From: Firmicutes bacterium UBA1702
Lineage (GTDB): Bacteria; Bacillota; Clostridia; Peptostreptococcales; Anaerovoracaceae
Length of the DNA: 64,000 nucleotides
Reading direction: 5' to 3'
Assembly (NCBI GenBank): GCA_002320005.1
Contig: DCJK01000018.1
Coordinates: forward strand, 13,116 to 77,115
A program made the translations under genes and the position numbers. Position 1 is the first letter of the stretch, and the number at the start of each line of letters is the position of its first letter. Shown here piece by piece: positions 17,894 through 25,148 of this stretch. The notes under the pieces were generated by a model. The model was not told the origin of the DNA, did not search any database, and saw only the letters and a program-made list of their open reading frames with translations.

Positions 17894-19027
17894 TCACTCC
17901 TTATCCACGCATTCAGTTCCGCATTCTGAAAGAGTTCCTTTAGGTTTTCTTATTACTATCGTAAAAATGACAGTTGCAATAAATACAAAACCAACATATG
18001 CAGAAACAGATGTACCTAAATATAATATATCAGTGAATGATCCTAAATTACTTCCTATAAATGCTAATATCAGCATTCCCGCAACCATCCACTTAAAATT
18101 ACGTTGCTCTTGTTTTATAAAGGCATTTGCAACAGACCAACAAATAGGGGAACATGTGGTATAAATTGCAATTACAACTACACAACTAAACAGCACTGCA
18201 AGAATAGGATTGATACTTTTTGCAATTGCAATTGTAGGTATTGAAGAACCCTTGCAAATACTAAAGTTTGCAATTATCGCAATAGAAGGAACGGTTGCCA
18301 TAAGCATGAAACCAAAACCTCCGAAATACATCCCTTTTCTTAAATCACTTTCTTTGTACAGACTGCTTTTTCCAAGACTAGCGACAAAGGATGTCTGACA
18401 TAAAATAGCCCAGGAAAAGTACATTAATCCGCTCATAAACCAATTCGATCCTTGACGCGCAACTATATTACTAGGAGTTTCCAACGCAAGTTTACTTCCT
18501 TCGATAATACCATCTACAGGATTAAATATCCCTATCAGCGCGACAACAATCATCATAATTAAAATTACAAATGATAATTTCCCCAAGATATCCAAAAGTT
18601 TGTTTAATCCCAGAATTACAGTCAAGAACATTGCTAATGTTAGAATTCCTCTACCAAGCATGTTGCTGATTCCAAAATGCTCTTCAAATACTGCACCTGC
18701 ACCTGCCACTAGCATAACAACTAGTACAAATAGATAGAATACAGTATATACATATAATGCGGCGCCCAAATATTTGCCACCATAATGAACAAATAAAGTT
18801 TTCATATCTGGCAAATTATATTTTTGCGCATCACGAATGAGAACAATTATAAGCAGCAAACATAACGCAGTTGCTATTATCGCTCCTAAGATACCGAATA
18901 CGCCATAGGATGCAAAATATTGCATCAGTTCATTGCCTGTACTGAAACTTGCTCCTACGCAAAATGACACATACGCGCCTCCTATCAGTAAATAGGTCAT
19001 CACATTACTTTTCTTTTTATTCTCCAT
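17894..19027 (-). CDS. YkvI-family membrane transporter
   Basis: 377 residues with about ten membrane segments. The N-terminal GGAYVSFCVGASFSTGNELMQ corresponds to the G-A-G-F-A-S-G-Q-E signature of YkvI-like proteins, distant members of the LeuT/APC fold. It lies 6 bases upstream of the M20 gene in the transcript and probably imports the amino-acid derivative handled by the operon. No substrate has been assigned to most of this family. Confidence 0.75.
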   Translation of the reverse strand: MENKKKSNVMTYLLIGGAYVSFCVGASFSTGNELMQYFASYGVFGILGAIIATALCLLLIIVLIRDAQKYNLPDMKTLFVHYGGKYLGAALYVYTVFYLFVLVVMLVAGAGAVFEEHFGISNMLGRGILTLAMFLTVILGLNKLLDILGKLSFVILIMMIVVALIGIFNPVDGIIEGSKLALETPSNIVARQGSNWFMSGLMYFSWAILCQTSFVASLGKSSLYKESDLRKGMYFGGFGFMLMATVPSIAIIANFSICKGSSIPTIAIAKSINPILAVLFSCVVVIAIYTTCSPICWSVANAFIKQEQRNFKWMVAGMLILAFIGSNLGSFTDILYLGTSVSAYVGFVFIATVIFTIVIRKPKGTLSECGTECVDKE

Positions 19028-19077
19028 TTTGTACCTCCTGTCAATTTGCTCTCTCGATTTAGCAGTTTGACGTTTAT

Positions 19078-19584
19078 TTATTTGTTCATCTTACTCCTAT
19101 AATAAGTTTTACTATCGCACCATCCATCTCCATCTATAATATTTTTGTCTGGAACATATATCAAATCTTCGCTAAAGCCTTCTCGAATTGCATCATCAAC
19201 TTCGCAATAAAGTCGACCAATTTTATGCCAGTTTCTTTCCATCCAAAAGTCGGCATACCAACATTTATCCGTCCTAGAATAGTTATCTGGAACGTCCTCC
19301 CTATCACGGTCCGGAGCCCAACCATCGTCAATTGGCATATCATAGCATTTGTCAAGATTCTGAACAGTCGGTTCCAAACCTTTTTCATCAACCTCGGCTC
19401 TGATGTTTTTGCCTCTTTCAACGCCAAATTCATGCATTGCTTTCTTTATGGTTTTCGTTGCAGCTTCCTCTCCATAGTCTTGAACCATTTGATAAGTCAA
19501 ATGATAATACATTTGAGCTGCATAAATGGCCATACGTACAGTCGCTTCTCCAGCTTTTGTCATTCCTGTGTAATCAACTTTCAT
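19078..19584 (-). CDS. L-2-amino-thiazoline-4-carboxylic acid hydrolase family protein
   Basis: 168 residues from the start with a good ribosome site (GGAGAAAGACC); an upstream ATG at 19635 lacks one. The pattern fits the ATC-hydrolase family: EEAATKTIKKAMHEFG, then a C-terminal TDKCWYADFW, IGRLYCEVDDAI and DGDGWCDSKTYY. In Pseudomonas the namesake opens the thiazoline ring of L-ATC to N-carbamoyl-cysteine. The family is broad and most members are uncharacterised, but here it stands with a racemase and an amidohydrolase, the three activities of the ATC-to-cysteine route. Confidence 0.78.
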   Translation of the reverse strand: MKVDYTGMTKAGEATVRMAIYAAQMYYHLTYQMVQDYGEEAATKTIKKAMHEFGVERGKNIRAEVDEKGLEPTVQNLDKCYDMPIDDGWAPDRDREDVPDNYSRTDKCWYADFWMERNWHKIGRLYCEVDDAIREGFSEDLIYVPDKNIIDGDGWCDSKTYYRSKMNK

Positions 19585-19615
19585 GGTCTTTCTCCTTTCT
19601 TTTGATAAAATACTT

Positions 19616-20335
19616 TTATCTGTAGCTTTTAGCACTATACATTAATCCAGCGACGCATATTAATTCCGCATATTTTATACATACTTCTGCTGGATCTAAA
19701 ACAGGTATTTTGAGTGCCTCAGAAATTCTCTTTCCGAATCCTGCCATTCCAAGGCAACCTAAAACAATTGCATGCGCTCCATCCTCATCTTTACATTTCC
19801 TACAAACTTCTAAAACATGTTCATACAAAGCATCTTTATTTCGATCCAACTCTGTCACTTCGACTCCGATGCTCCTAATCGATGCACATCTTGCATGATC
19901 AAATCCAAAGGCACTTATTTTACGTCTGACTAAAGGTATCATCTTATCAAGAACCGTAACAAAAGAATAGTTCGCTGCCAAATCTTGCGCAATCATAATA
20001 GATGTATACCCTGGTCCGATAACAGGAATTTCAGAAATCTCTCTCGCCGCGTTTATTACAGGATCATTTGCGCAATATATTATGATTGCATCAAATTCGT
20101 TTTTTGAAGCAGTGCGAATTCTATCTAAAATATATTTTCCTGCCATCACTTCATCATATTCAGATTCGATCGAATCAGGTCCGCCACATATATCCTCAAC
20201 CGTTATGTCTGTCGCACCAATCCCCATGTTTTCAAGCATCTTTTTTCGATTGTACAGCGTCTCCTTCCCCATATTATAATTAGGGATTATGACTAACAAT
20301 CTACGCTTTTCCTCTCTTTTCATAACCCGCTCCAC
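19616..20335 (-). CDS. Asp/Glu/hydantoin racemase family protein
   Basis: 239 residues of the cofactor-independent two-cysteine racemase superfamily. The two active-site cysteines are in IIYCANDP and VLGCLGMAGF, flanked by VIGPGY and PVLDPAE as in hydantoin and Asp/Glu racemases. Activity is cytoplasmic epimerisation at an alpha carbon. The gene begins 1 base after the M28 peptidase stop and is followed by the ATC-hydrolase-like gene, suggesting it interconverts enantiomers of the same substrate. An ATC or hydantoin racemase is inferred, not shown. Confidence 0.82.
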   Translation of the reverse strand: MERVMKREEKRRLLVIIPNYNMGKETLYNRKKMLENMGIGATDITVEDICGGPDSIESEYDEVMAGKYILDRIRTASKNEFDAIIIYCANDPVINAAREISEIPVIGPGYTSIMIAQDLAANYSFVTVLDKMIPLVRRKISAFGFDHARCASIRSIGVEVTELDRNKDALYEHVLEVCRKCKDEDGAHAIVLGCLGMAGFGKRISEALKIPVLDPAEVCIKYAELICVAGLMYSAKSYR

Positions 20336-20336
20336 C

Positions 20337-22094
20337 TTATTTTAGAAGTGTTTCTATCCAATCATTAGCCACCCGAAGGGAGTCAGTAAGATAATTCCTG
20401 TTTCTCAACATTTGCGTATATTGCAGCTTGTATTCTAAGTCTTCATCACTCATTTTAAGCATATTGTACAACGGATACAGCAAAGGTATCGGCTTTGAAA
20501 GAATGCTCAGCCCATAGCTATCTTGTGAATACTTATCGGTCGCTGTATAAAATGGTCCTGTCAAAGTTCTACTCAACTTTATTAAAACATGGTTTATGTT
20601 GCTGCAAATCTCTTGGTCGCTTTTAGGAACGCTTTGTATAAAACTATTAAGCACTTCAACATTTTTAACAAGACGTTCTGCTTGCTCTTTTAACTTTGTA
20701 AGATTCATGATCTTGGAAGTGTGTTCCACTAAATCCTGCACCTTCTCATTGATATCTCTAGCGGTATACTCGAAATTATATGGAAGTATTTCGCTGTTGA
20801 CTATCCCTAAAACATACGCAAGTTGTGCCTTATTATCCTTATCTAAATTTTCTAAGCTCACTTTATCCAACGTATCTTTTGTAGTATGATTCCACCATCC
20901 AAAGGATGCCCCGTTAGTTCTGGCAAGTTCTTCATCGTCAAAACACATGTGACCAAAAATAGACGGGATTCCTAATCCAAAGAATGATTGGTCTCCTATT
21001 TTTCTCAATGTATTGTACCTTACTTCTTCGCCAAGTGCATATGTTCCCATTTCAAGCGCAAAATCCTTCAACTCTCTGGATGCATCAGCTTGATAAATTT
21101 TAGTACCTTTCATGCCTGTTGAATCGATATTATAATATCCTATACAATTCTCTGATAATTCATCCCAAAAGTAATCTGCAAACCATGTAGAACCTGCAGC
21201 TTCAGCTATTTCGTGTCCATTCCAAAATACAAAATAGACACTGCGTTTTAACTTGTCTTTATGCTTTGCAAGGACGCGAGCGATTTCCATCTGTGTCGCA
21301 TCTCCTGTCGCATTATCAGTTACACCTGGACCCCAAGCTTCGAGATGTGCGGAAATCAACAAAAAATTCTCCGGTTCTTCGCTCCCTTTAATAATTGCGT
21401 ATGGTTGTGCCAAGGTTTCCCACAATCGCTCAGCAGTAACATTTAACTTTATCTTGACAGTGCTCCCATTCTTGCATAAATCTCTTAAATACTCACCATC
21501 GGGTCTTGATATGCTGCACCCAACAATTTTCGGTATCTTTTGATAACTTTCCGGAGTTGGATTTCCCCAAACCCCTTTGAGACCTCGCATACATATTTCC
21601 TTTTGATCGATTGGTCCCCAATTCATACAAATCATAGCTGATGCACCTTTCTTCTCAGCTATCACCGCTTTCTCCGGTGTGGCTGGTGCATACGAAACCT
21701 CAACTAAAACAGCCTTACCAACGACATCTTTTCCGATATAATCTTCTTCTCCGCCAGATCCAACGTACACCACTTCATAGATGCCGCCTCCTTCCGGTGT
21801 TGCTTCAACATGACAGCAAGGAAGACTTTCTATTTCTTTGATTTCAGGTTCAATTAACGTAAATTCTGAAGTGCCAGGTCTGCTGTTGTAAGTGTGAAAT
21901 TCTTGTATTCCTGTTTCATCGCATCCATATTCGGCTAACTTTTTACAAATAAATTCAGCAGCTTTTTTGTCTTGGCCAAAACCTGAAACTCTATATGGAG
22001 TATCTTCTGTCATTGTTGTAATATTCTTCATTGTGTACTCTAAATTAAGTTCAGTGGCTAATTCTTCATAAAGACTTTTAACTTTTTCGTCCAT
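20337..22094 (-). CDS. M28-family metallopeptidase with PA-type insert
   Basis: 585 residues from the ATG with the ribosome site AAAGGAG; the ATG at 22130 is less well placed. A protease-associated-like segment lies at about residues 90-210. The M28 zinc residues appear in SAHLEAWGPGVTDNATGD, FWNGHE, NIDSTG and FGHMCFDDEE. There is no signal peptide, so the enzyme is cytosolic. It leads the catabolic operon and may release the amino-acid derivative from a peptide-like conjugate. A C-terminal helical extension of about 150 residues is not part of the catalytic domain. Confidence 0.85.
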   Translation of the reverse strand: MDEKVKSLYEELATELNLEYTMKNITTMTEDTPYRVSGFGQDKKAAEFICKKLAEYGCDETGIQEFHTYNSRPGTSEFTLIEPEIKEIESLPCCHVEATPEGGGIYEVVYVGSGGEEDYIGKDVVGKAVLVEVSYAPATPEKAVIAEKKGASAMICMNWGPIDQKEICMRGLKGVWGNPTPESYQKIPKIVGCSISRPDGEYLRDLCKNGSTVKIKLNVTAERLWETLAQPYAIIKGSEEPENFLLISAHLEAWGPGVTDNATGDATQMEIARVLAKHKDKLKRSVYFVFWNGHEIAEAAGSTWFADYFWDELSENCIGYYNIDSTGMKGTKIYQADASRELKDFALEMGTYALGEEVRYNTLRKIGDQSFFGLGIPSIFGHMCFDDEELARTNGASFGWWNHTTKDTLDKVSLENLDKDNKAQLAYVLGIVNSEILPYNFEYTARDINEKVQDLVEHTSKIMNLTKLKEQAERLVKNVEVLNSFIQSVPKSDQEICSNINHVLIKLSRTLTGPFYTATDKYSQDSYGLSILSKPIPLLYPLYNMLKMSDEDLEYKLQYTQMLRNRNYLTDSLRVANDWIETLLK

Positions 22095-22165
22095 AATGAA
22101 TCTCCTTTCTAAATCTCCTTCAGTTCTCATAACGTGTAGCTTTAAATTGGTTCTTTCTATTTTCA

Positions 22166-22182
22166 GTTAGGGTGAACCACTT
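22166..22182 (-). promoter_or_regulatory. Candidate second operator for the FadR-type regulator
   Basis: AAGTGGTTCACCCTAAC on the minus strand matches the dyad in front of the regulator gene at 12 of 17 positions. It lies 72 bases upstream of the M28 start, where operon control would be expected. It is a weak match. Confidence 0.4.
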
Positions 22183-22192
22183 GAATTATTTT

Positions 22193-22247
22193 TTTAGTTC
22201 ACTTCTTCTGCCACAATACAGCAGCCTTAAAGTTGAAGTGAACTAAA
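22193..22247. repeat. 13-bp inverted repeat between the regulator and the operon
   Basis: TTTAGTTCACTTC at 22193-22205 is repeated inverted at 22235-22247, with a 29-base spacer. No U-run follows on the minus strand, so it is not an obvious terminator. It may be a protein-binding site or an mRNA structure between the regulator and the catabolic genes. Confidence 0.5.
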
Positions 22248-22249
22248 TT

Positions 22250-22948
22250 CTATATCATCATGTTCAAAGTTTGTTGCAGATGATTAAACATAAGCCTATT
22301 AGCAGCCTCTGTATCCCTCCTTTCTATCGCTCGTATAATACGCTCATGATCCTTCAAGTTTTCCTTAACTGAATGTCTTCGAAAATACTCAATTTCAAAT
22401 CTGTTTCTCATCAAATCCTCAGTACCTTCATAAGCAATCATCGCCATCTCGACCAAAAAATAATTATCACATCCAGATGCATATAGTCTATGGATTTCTA
22501 ACTCATCGTCAGTTTTACCGCTTTCATTTAGTATTTTTGAATACGCCTCAAATCCCTTTCTAATGGATTTAATTGTTTCCTCCGAGGCACTTCTAGCTAC
22601 ATTTTCAACAATTTTTGGTTCAAGAAGTTGTCTTGTATAGTATATATCACAAAGTGAATATCTTTCTAAATTTTGAGAAATATTATCAAAATGGGTAGTT
22701 ATTGTTCCTTTCGCTTCCGTATGCTCCCCTTTTTTTCTCAAGTATCTCCCACTTCCATGCTTAGATACGATGAGCCCTCTATGCTCTAAAATGTGAAAAG
22801 CGTCCCTCAAAGTGTTTCTACTCACTCCCCATCTTTGTGTGAGTTGCCTCTCTGGCGGGAATCTCTCTCCCGGCTCCACACTACCGCTATCAATTAATTC
22901 ATATATCTTATCTATAGTCTGCTGATATAACAACCGATCATCTTCCAT
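22250..22948 (-). CDS. GntR-family regulator, FadR/FCD subfamily
   Basis: 232 residues. The winged helix is at residues 10-75 (PPERQLTQRWGVSRNTLRDAF), and the helical ligand-binding FCD domain follows (LCDIYYTRQLLEPKIVENVA to HLQQTLNM). FCD regulators sense small carboxylates or amino acids. It lies upstream of and on the same strand as the catabolic operon. A FadR-type dyad overlaps its own -10, so autoregulation is likely, and it probably controls the operon in response to the substrate. Confidence 0.92.
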   Translation of the reverse strand: MEDDRLLYQQTIDKIYELIDSGSVEPGERFPPERQLTQRWGVSRNTLRDAFHILEHRGLIVSKHGSGRYLRKKGEHTEAKGTITTHFDNISQNLERYSLCDIYYTRQLLEPKIVENVARSASEETIKSIRKGFEAYSKILNESGKTDDELEIHRLYASGCDNYFLVEMAMIAYEGTEDLMRNRFEIEYFRRHSVKENLKDHERIIRAIERRDTEAANRLMFNHLQQTLNMMI

Positions 22949-22968
22949 AGAAATTCTTCATCCCCCTT

Positions 22969-22985
22969 AATTGGTTAACCCAATT
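22969..22985. promoter_or_regulatory. FadR/PdhR-type operator dyad
   Basis: AATTGGTTAACCCAATT differs in one outer position from the PdhR-type pattern AATTGGTnnnACCAATT known for FCD-subfamily regulators. It overlaps the -10 of the regulator promoter. Confidence 0.7.
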
Positions 22986-23011
22986 TTAGCATCTACATTC
23001 CTTTTTGTCAA
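22983..23011 (-). promoter_or_regulatory. Sigma-A promoter of the GntR regulator gene
   Basis: TTGACA (23006-23011) and TAAAAT (22983-22988) on the minus strand with a 17-base spacer, just before the start at 22948. The -35 touches the end of the truncated integrase frame. Confidence 0.85.
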
Positions 23012-23689
23012 TCAAATTTTCATTAACAAAATAAAATATACGTCAGCCGTCTTAACATTCTTATCTTCAAAGTATTTGTCAAATGCGGCTATTTGTTTGT
23101 CTGTATATATTTCTATCTCCTTTACATCTGTTGACCTTTTCTTCGGCATTTTAATTTTACTGTTTTTATTCATACATAACCTATTGTAATCTTTTGTTGA
23201 CAAGTATCCTCTTGAATAAGCCTGTCCGAATAACAAATAAAACATTTTCAAGAAGCTTTCTGTGTATCCATAAGAATAATCTTTAACATTATATAGTTCA
23301 GCCAAGTAATCATTTATATCTGCAACTCTTATCTCATCCACATATTTATCTCCAAAAGAATGAAGCAGATGATTGTTCCAGAGTGCGTCTTGTTTTTTTA
23401 TAGTTGCAAAGGCTTTGTCCTTTCTTCCACACAAACTGTACTCATCATAGATTTCTTTGACTGTTTTTCTTACAGGACCATTTTCTTTATTAACCATTTC
23501 ATTGTACTGAATAGTTTTTAAAGCTTCTGCTCTACCTCTTGCGGCCGCTCTTTGACTTTTAAACACTTTACCATTTTCATCTTTTGTTCTCTTGAGTGAT
23601 TTCCTTTTTCCATCAATGGTTATTACTAAACGATATCCCCAATTACCATTTTCAAGCTGAAATACACCTACACTTTTTTCTTTTGACAT
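23012..23689 (-). pseudogene. Tyrosine integrase, N-terminal fragment
   Basis: 225 residues: an arm-type DNA-binding domain (MSKEKSVGVFQLENGNWGYR) and an SAM-like core-binding domain (about residues 65-170), then the start of the catalytic fold (YTDKQIAAFDKYF...YFILLM). The frame ends just before the box with the first catalytic arginine; all of the R-H-R-Y residues are absent. The cut falls where the regulator promoter of the catabolic cassette begins. A strong ribosome site (AGGAGG) remains. It lies next to the right att repeat, the normal position of the integrase. Confidence 0.88.
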
Positions 23690-23873
23690 AATAAAAGCCT
23701 CCTAAATTGTTCTTTTTTGAACTAATTTCTTAAGAGGTTTTCAATAATTGTTCATAGTTGTTATAAGTTGTACAGCTTTTGTTATTAGTTAAACCATTGT
23801 AATTTCAATATTCTGAAGCAGGTATCTCCCCTGCGAGGGCATGAGCGAAGCGATATGCCAAGCAAATGGCTAA

Positions 23874-23933
23874 AGACGAAGCAAGACACGGCAAGGCTCT
23901 GAAGGGTCTGCTGGAGAGATACTTCGGTTAATT
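23874..23933. repeat. attR: right copy of the 60-bp direct repeat
   Basis: Identical to 10856-10915. Upstream it extends to MAKDEARHG in the rubrerythrin frame, with Lys where the left copy has Arg, so this side of the junction is the element's own att version. Confidence 0.88.
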
Positions 23934-23976
23934 CAAGTATTGGAAACTTCAATAAAAAGAAAGATATTATCAAAAG

Positions 23977-24005
23977 AGGCACGCATCAAAATGCGCGCCT
24001 TTTTA
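23977..24005. terminator. Bidirectional terminator, original end of rubrerythrin
   Basis: A 10-bp stem (23977-23986 with 23991-24000) followed by TTTTTA on the plus strand and CTCTTTT on the minus strand. It lies between the displaced rbr 3' end and the convergent arsC. Confidence 0.8.
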
Positions 24006-24043
24006 CTTTCTCATCATTCTTCTTTGATGTCAATTATTGTAAT

Positions 24044-24424
24044 TTACAGAGCAAGGATATGTTCTTCAATATGCTTGATTGTTTCCGTGAACCTCTCGTC
24101 GCTTTCACCTGTGGGATCAGAAATTCCCCAGTCGCAGTCAAAATCCCTTCCTATATACGGACACCCTACCTCACATCCCATTGAAATTGCCATATCAGGC
24201 GCAGGAATTTTATCAACGGTTTTGCTAAACTGGGCCTGTTCCATATCTATACCGTAAAGCTGTTTCATCAGCCTTACTGCGTCCTGGTTTATCTGCGGCT
24301 TTGTTTCTGTTCCGGCGGAGTAAAAGTCAAATTCATCTCCTCGCAGATGTTTCCCCAGAGCTTCTGCAATCTGACTGCGGCACGAATTGTGTACGCAGAT
24401 AAAGGCAACCTTCTTCTTAGTCAT
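24044..24424 (-). CDS. arsC: Arsenate reductase ArsC (low-molecular-weight phosphatase fold)
   Basis: 126 residues from the internal ATG, giving the start MTKKKVAFICVHNSCRSQ. The P-loop nucleophile is in CVHNSCRS, and the second and third redox-type cysteines appear in MGCEVGCPYIG. The protein reduces arsenate, or may act as a tyrosine phosphatase. There is no arsR or arsB nearby. The 20 codons before the chosen start do not look conserved. Confidence 0.85.
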   Translation of the reverse strand: MTKKKVAFICVHNSCRSQIAEALGKHLRGDEFDFYSAGTETKPQINQDAVRLMKQLYGIDMEQAQFSKTVDKIPAPDMAISMGCEVGCPYIGRDFDCDWGISDPTGESDERFTETIKHIEEHILAL

Positions 24425-24604
24425 TCTTAAACCATCCTTCCATATACATCCATCTGTTTTCAATTCATTGGCACAAGCCCCCATGTAATTGGCTCGCTAT
24501 ACGGTTTCTCTTTTTTCTGATCTGTTTTTCTGCCTGCCTCGCCAATGTTGCAGTACACAGCACTTAATGCGGCATATAGCACAAGCGATGGGAATGTATG
24601 TATG

Positions 24605-24650
24605 ATAAAAACAGCGTCTGCTTCTCCTTATCAGAGCCACAGGCGCTGTG
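24605..24650 (-). terminator. Terminator after the GNAT gene
   Basis: ACAGCGCCTG and CAGACGCTGT pair on the minus strand, followed by TTTTTAT. It ends the transcript from ftsH through the GNAT gene. Confidence 0.75.
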
Positions 24651-24663
24651 CATTTAACCGGTC

Positions 24664-25146
24664 TTAAAATTTAAGTCTCATCTGGTACCACACGGCGTCA
24701 CCGTGAACAGATTTGGACAGACCTTCATTTTCGAATCCGAACTTTGCATAGTAGTAGATAAGTTTGTCCTTGCATGTCAGAACCAGTCCTTCTCTTCCCT
24801 GTTTCCTTGCGTCTTCGATTACTCTGCTGAGCACTTTTCCGGCACATCCCTGTCGGCGATATTCAGGTATGGTGTCCACACCGAAAATCATCTGCCACTT
24901 TCCGTCAGGATTGTGCATGGAAGCGTCGTCATACATTTCGTCAGAAAGATCAGGTTCGTCTGTGACCATGCCATTGACAAAGCCCACCATTTTGTCTCCA
25001 TCAAAGAGAAGCCAGAAATGGTCGGCAAAGACCGAAAGTCTCTTCCTGAGAGATTCTTCGCTGGCTGCCTCCGCTGCAGGAAAACATTCAGCTTCAACTG
25101 CTGCTATTTCTTTTAAATCGTCTAAAGTAGCCTTCCTTATTTCCAT
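24664..25146 (-). CDS. GNAT-family N-acetyltransferase
   Basis: 160 residues with the acetyl-CoA loop VDTIPEYRRQGCAGKVLSRVI (about residues 90-112) and the later YYAKFGFENEG motif. The substrate is unknown. It follows the aminotransferase-like gene by 2 bases, suggesting co-translation and perhaps a role in amino-acid or amine acetylation. Confidence 0.88.
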   Translation of the reverse strand: MEIRKATLDDLKEIAAVEAECFPAAEAASEESLRKRLSVFADHFWLLFDGDKMVGFVNGMVTDEPDLSDEMYDDASMHNPDGKWQMIFGVDTIPEYRRQGCAGKVLSRVIEDARKQGREGLVLTCKDKLIYYYAKFGFENEGLSKSVHGDAVWYQMRLKF

Positions 25147-25148
25147 AA

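Larger units (their letters stand above)
10856..23933. mobile_element. Integrated genetic element in the 3' end of the rubrerythrin gene (about 13 kb)
   Basis: The final 60 bases of rbr including its stop are repeated perfectly at 23874-23933; adding upstream bases gives 68 identities over 70. Between the copies lie AT-rich genes, IS copies, a catabolic operon and, next to the right copy, a truncated tyrosine integrase. This is the classic layout of site-specific integration into a gene end with the element restoring the gene. The original rbr terminator and arsC resume after the right copy. The element is probably no longer self-mobile because its integrase lacks the catalytic domain. Confidence 0.88.
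23690..24043. other. Right-end recombination region of the element and start of chromosome
   Basis: Contains short direct and inverted repeats near the integrase start, an imperfect copy (23789-23812) of the sequence that follows the left att repeat (10916-10939), the right att repeat (23874-23933) and the original rbr terminator. There is no gene here. Confidence 0.7.

Noticed and set aside
23861..23936. Right copy of the rubrerythrin end could be the remnant of a second rbr gene.
   Set aside because: Only about 70 bases match and the original-looking terminator follows at once, which fits an attachment site rather than a gene duplication.
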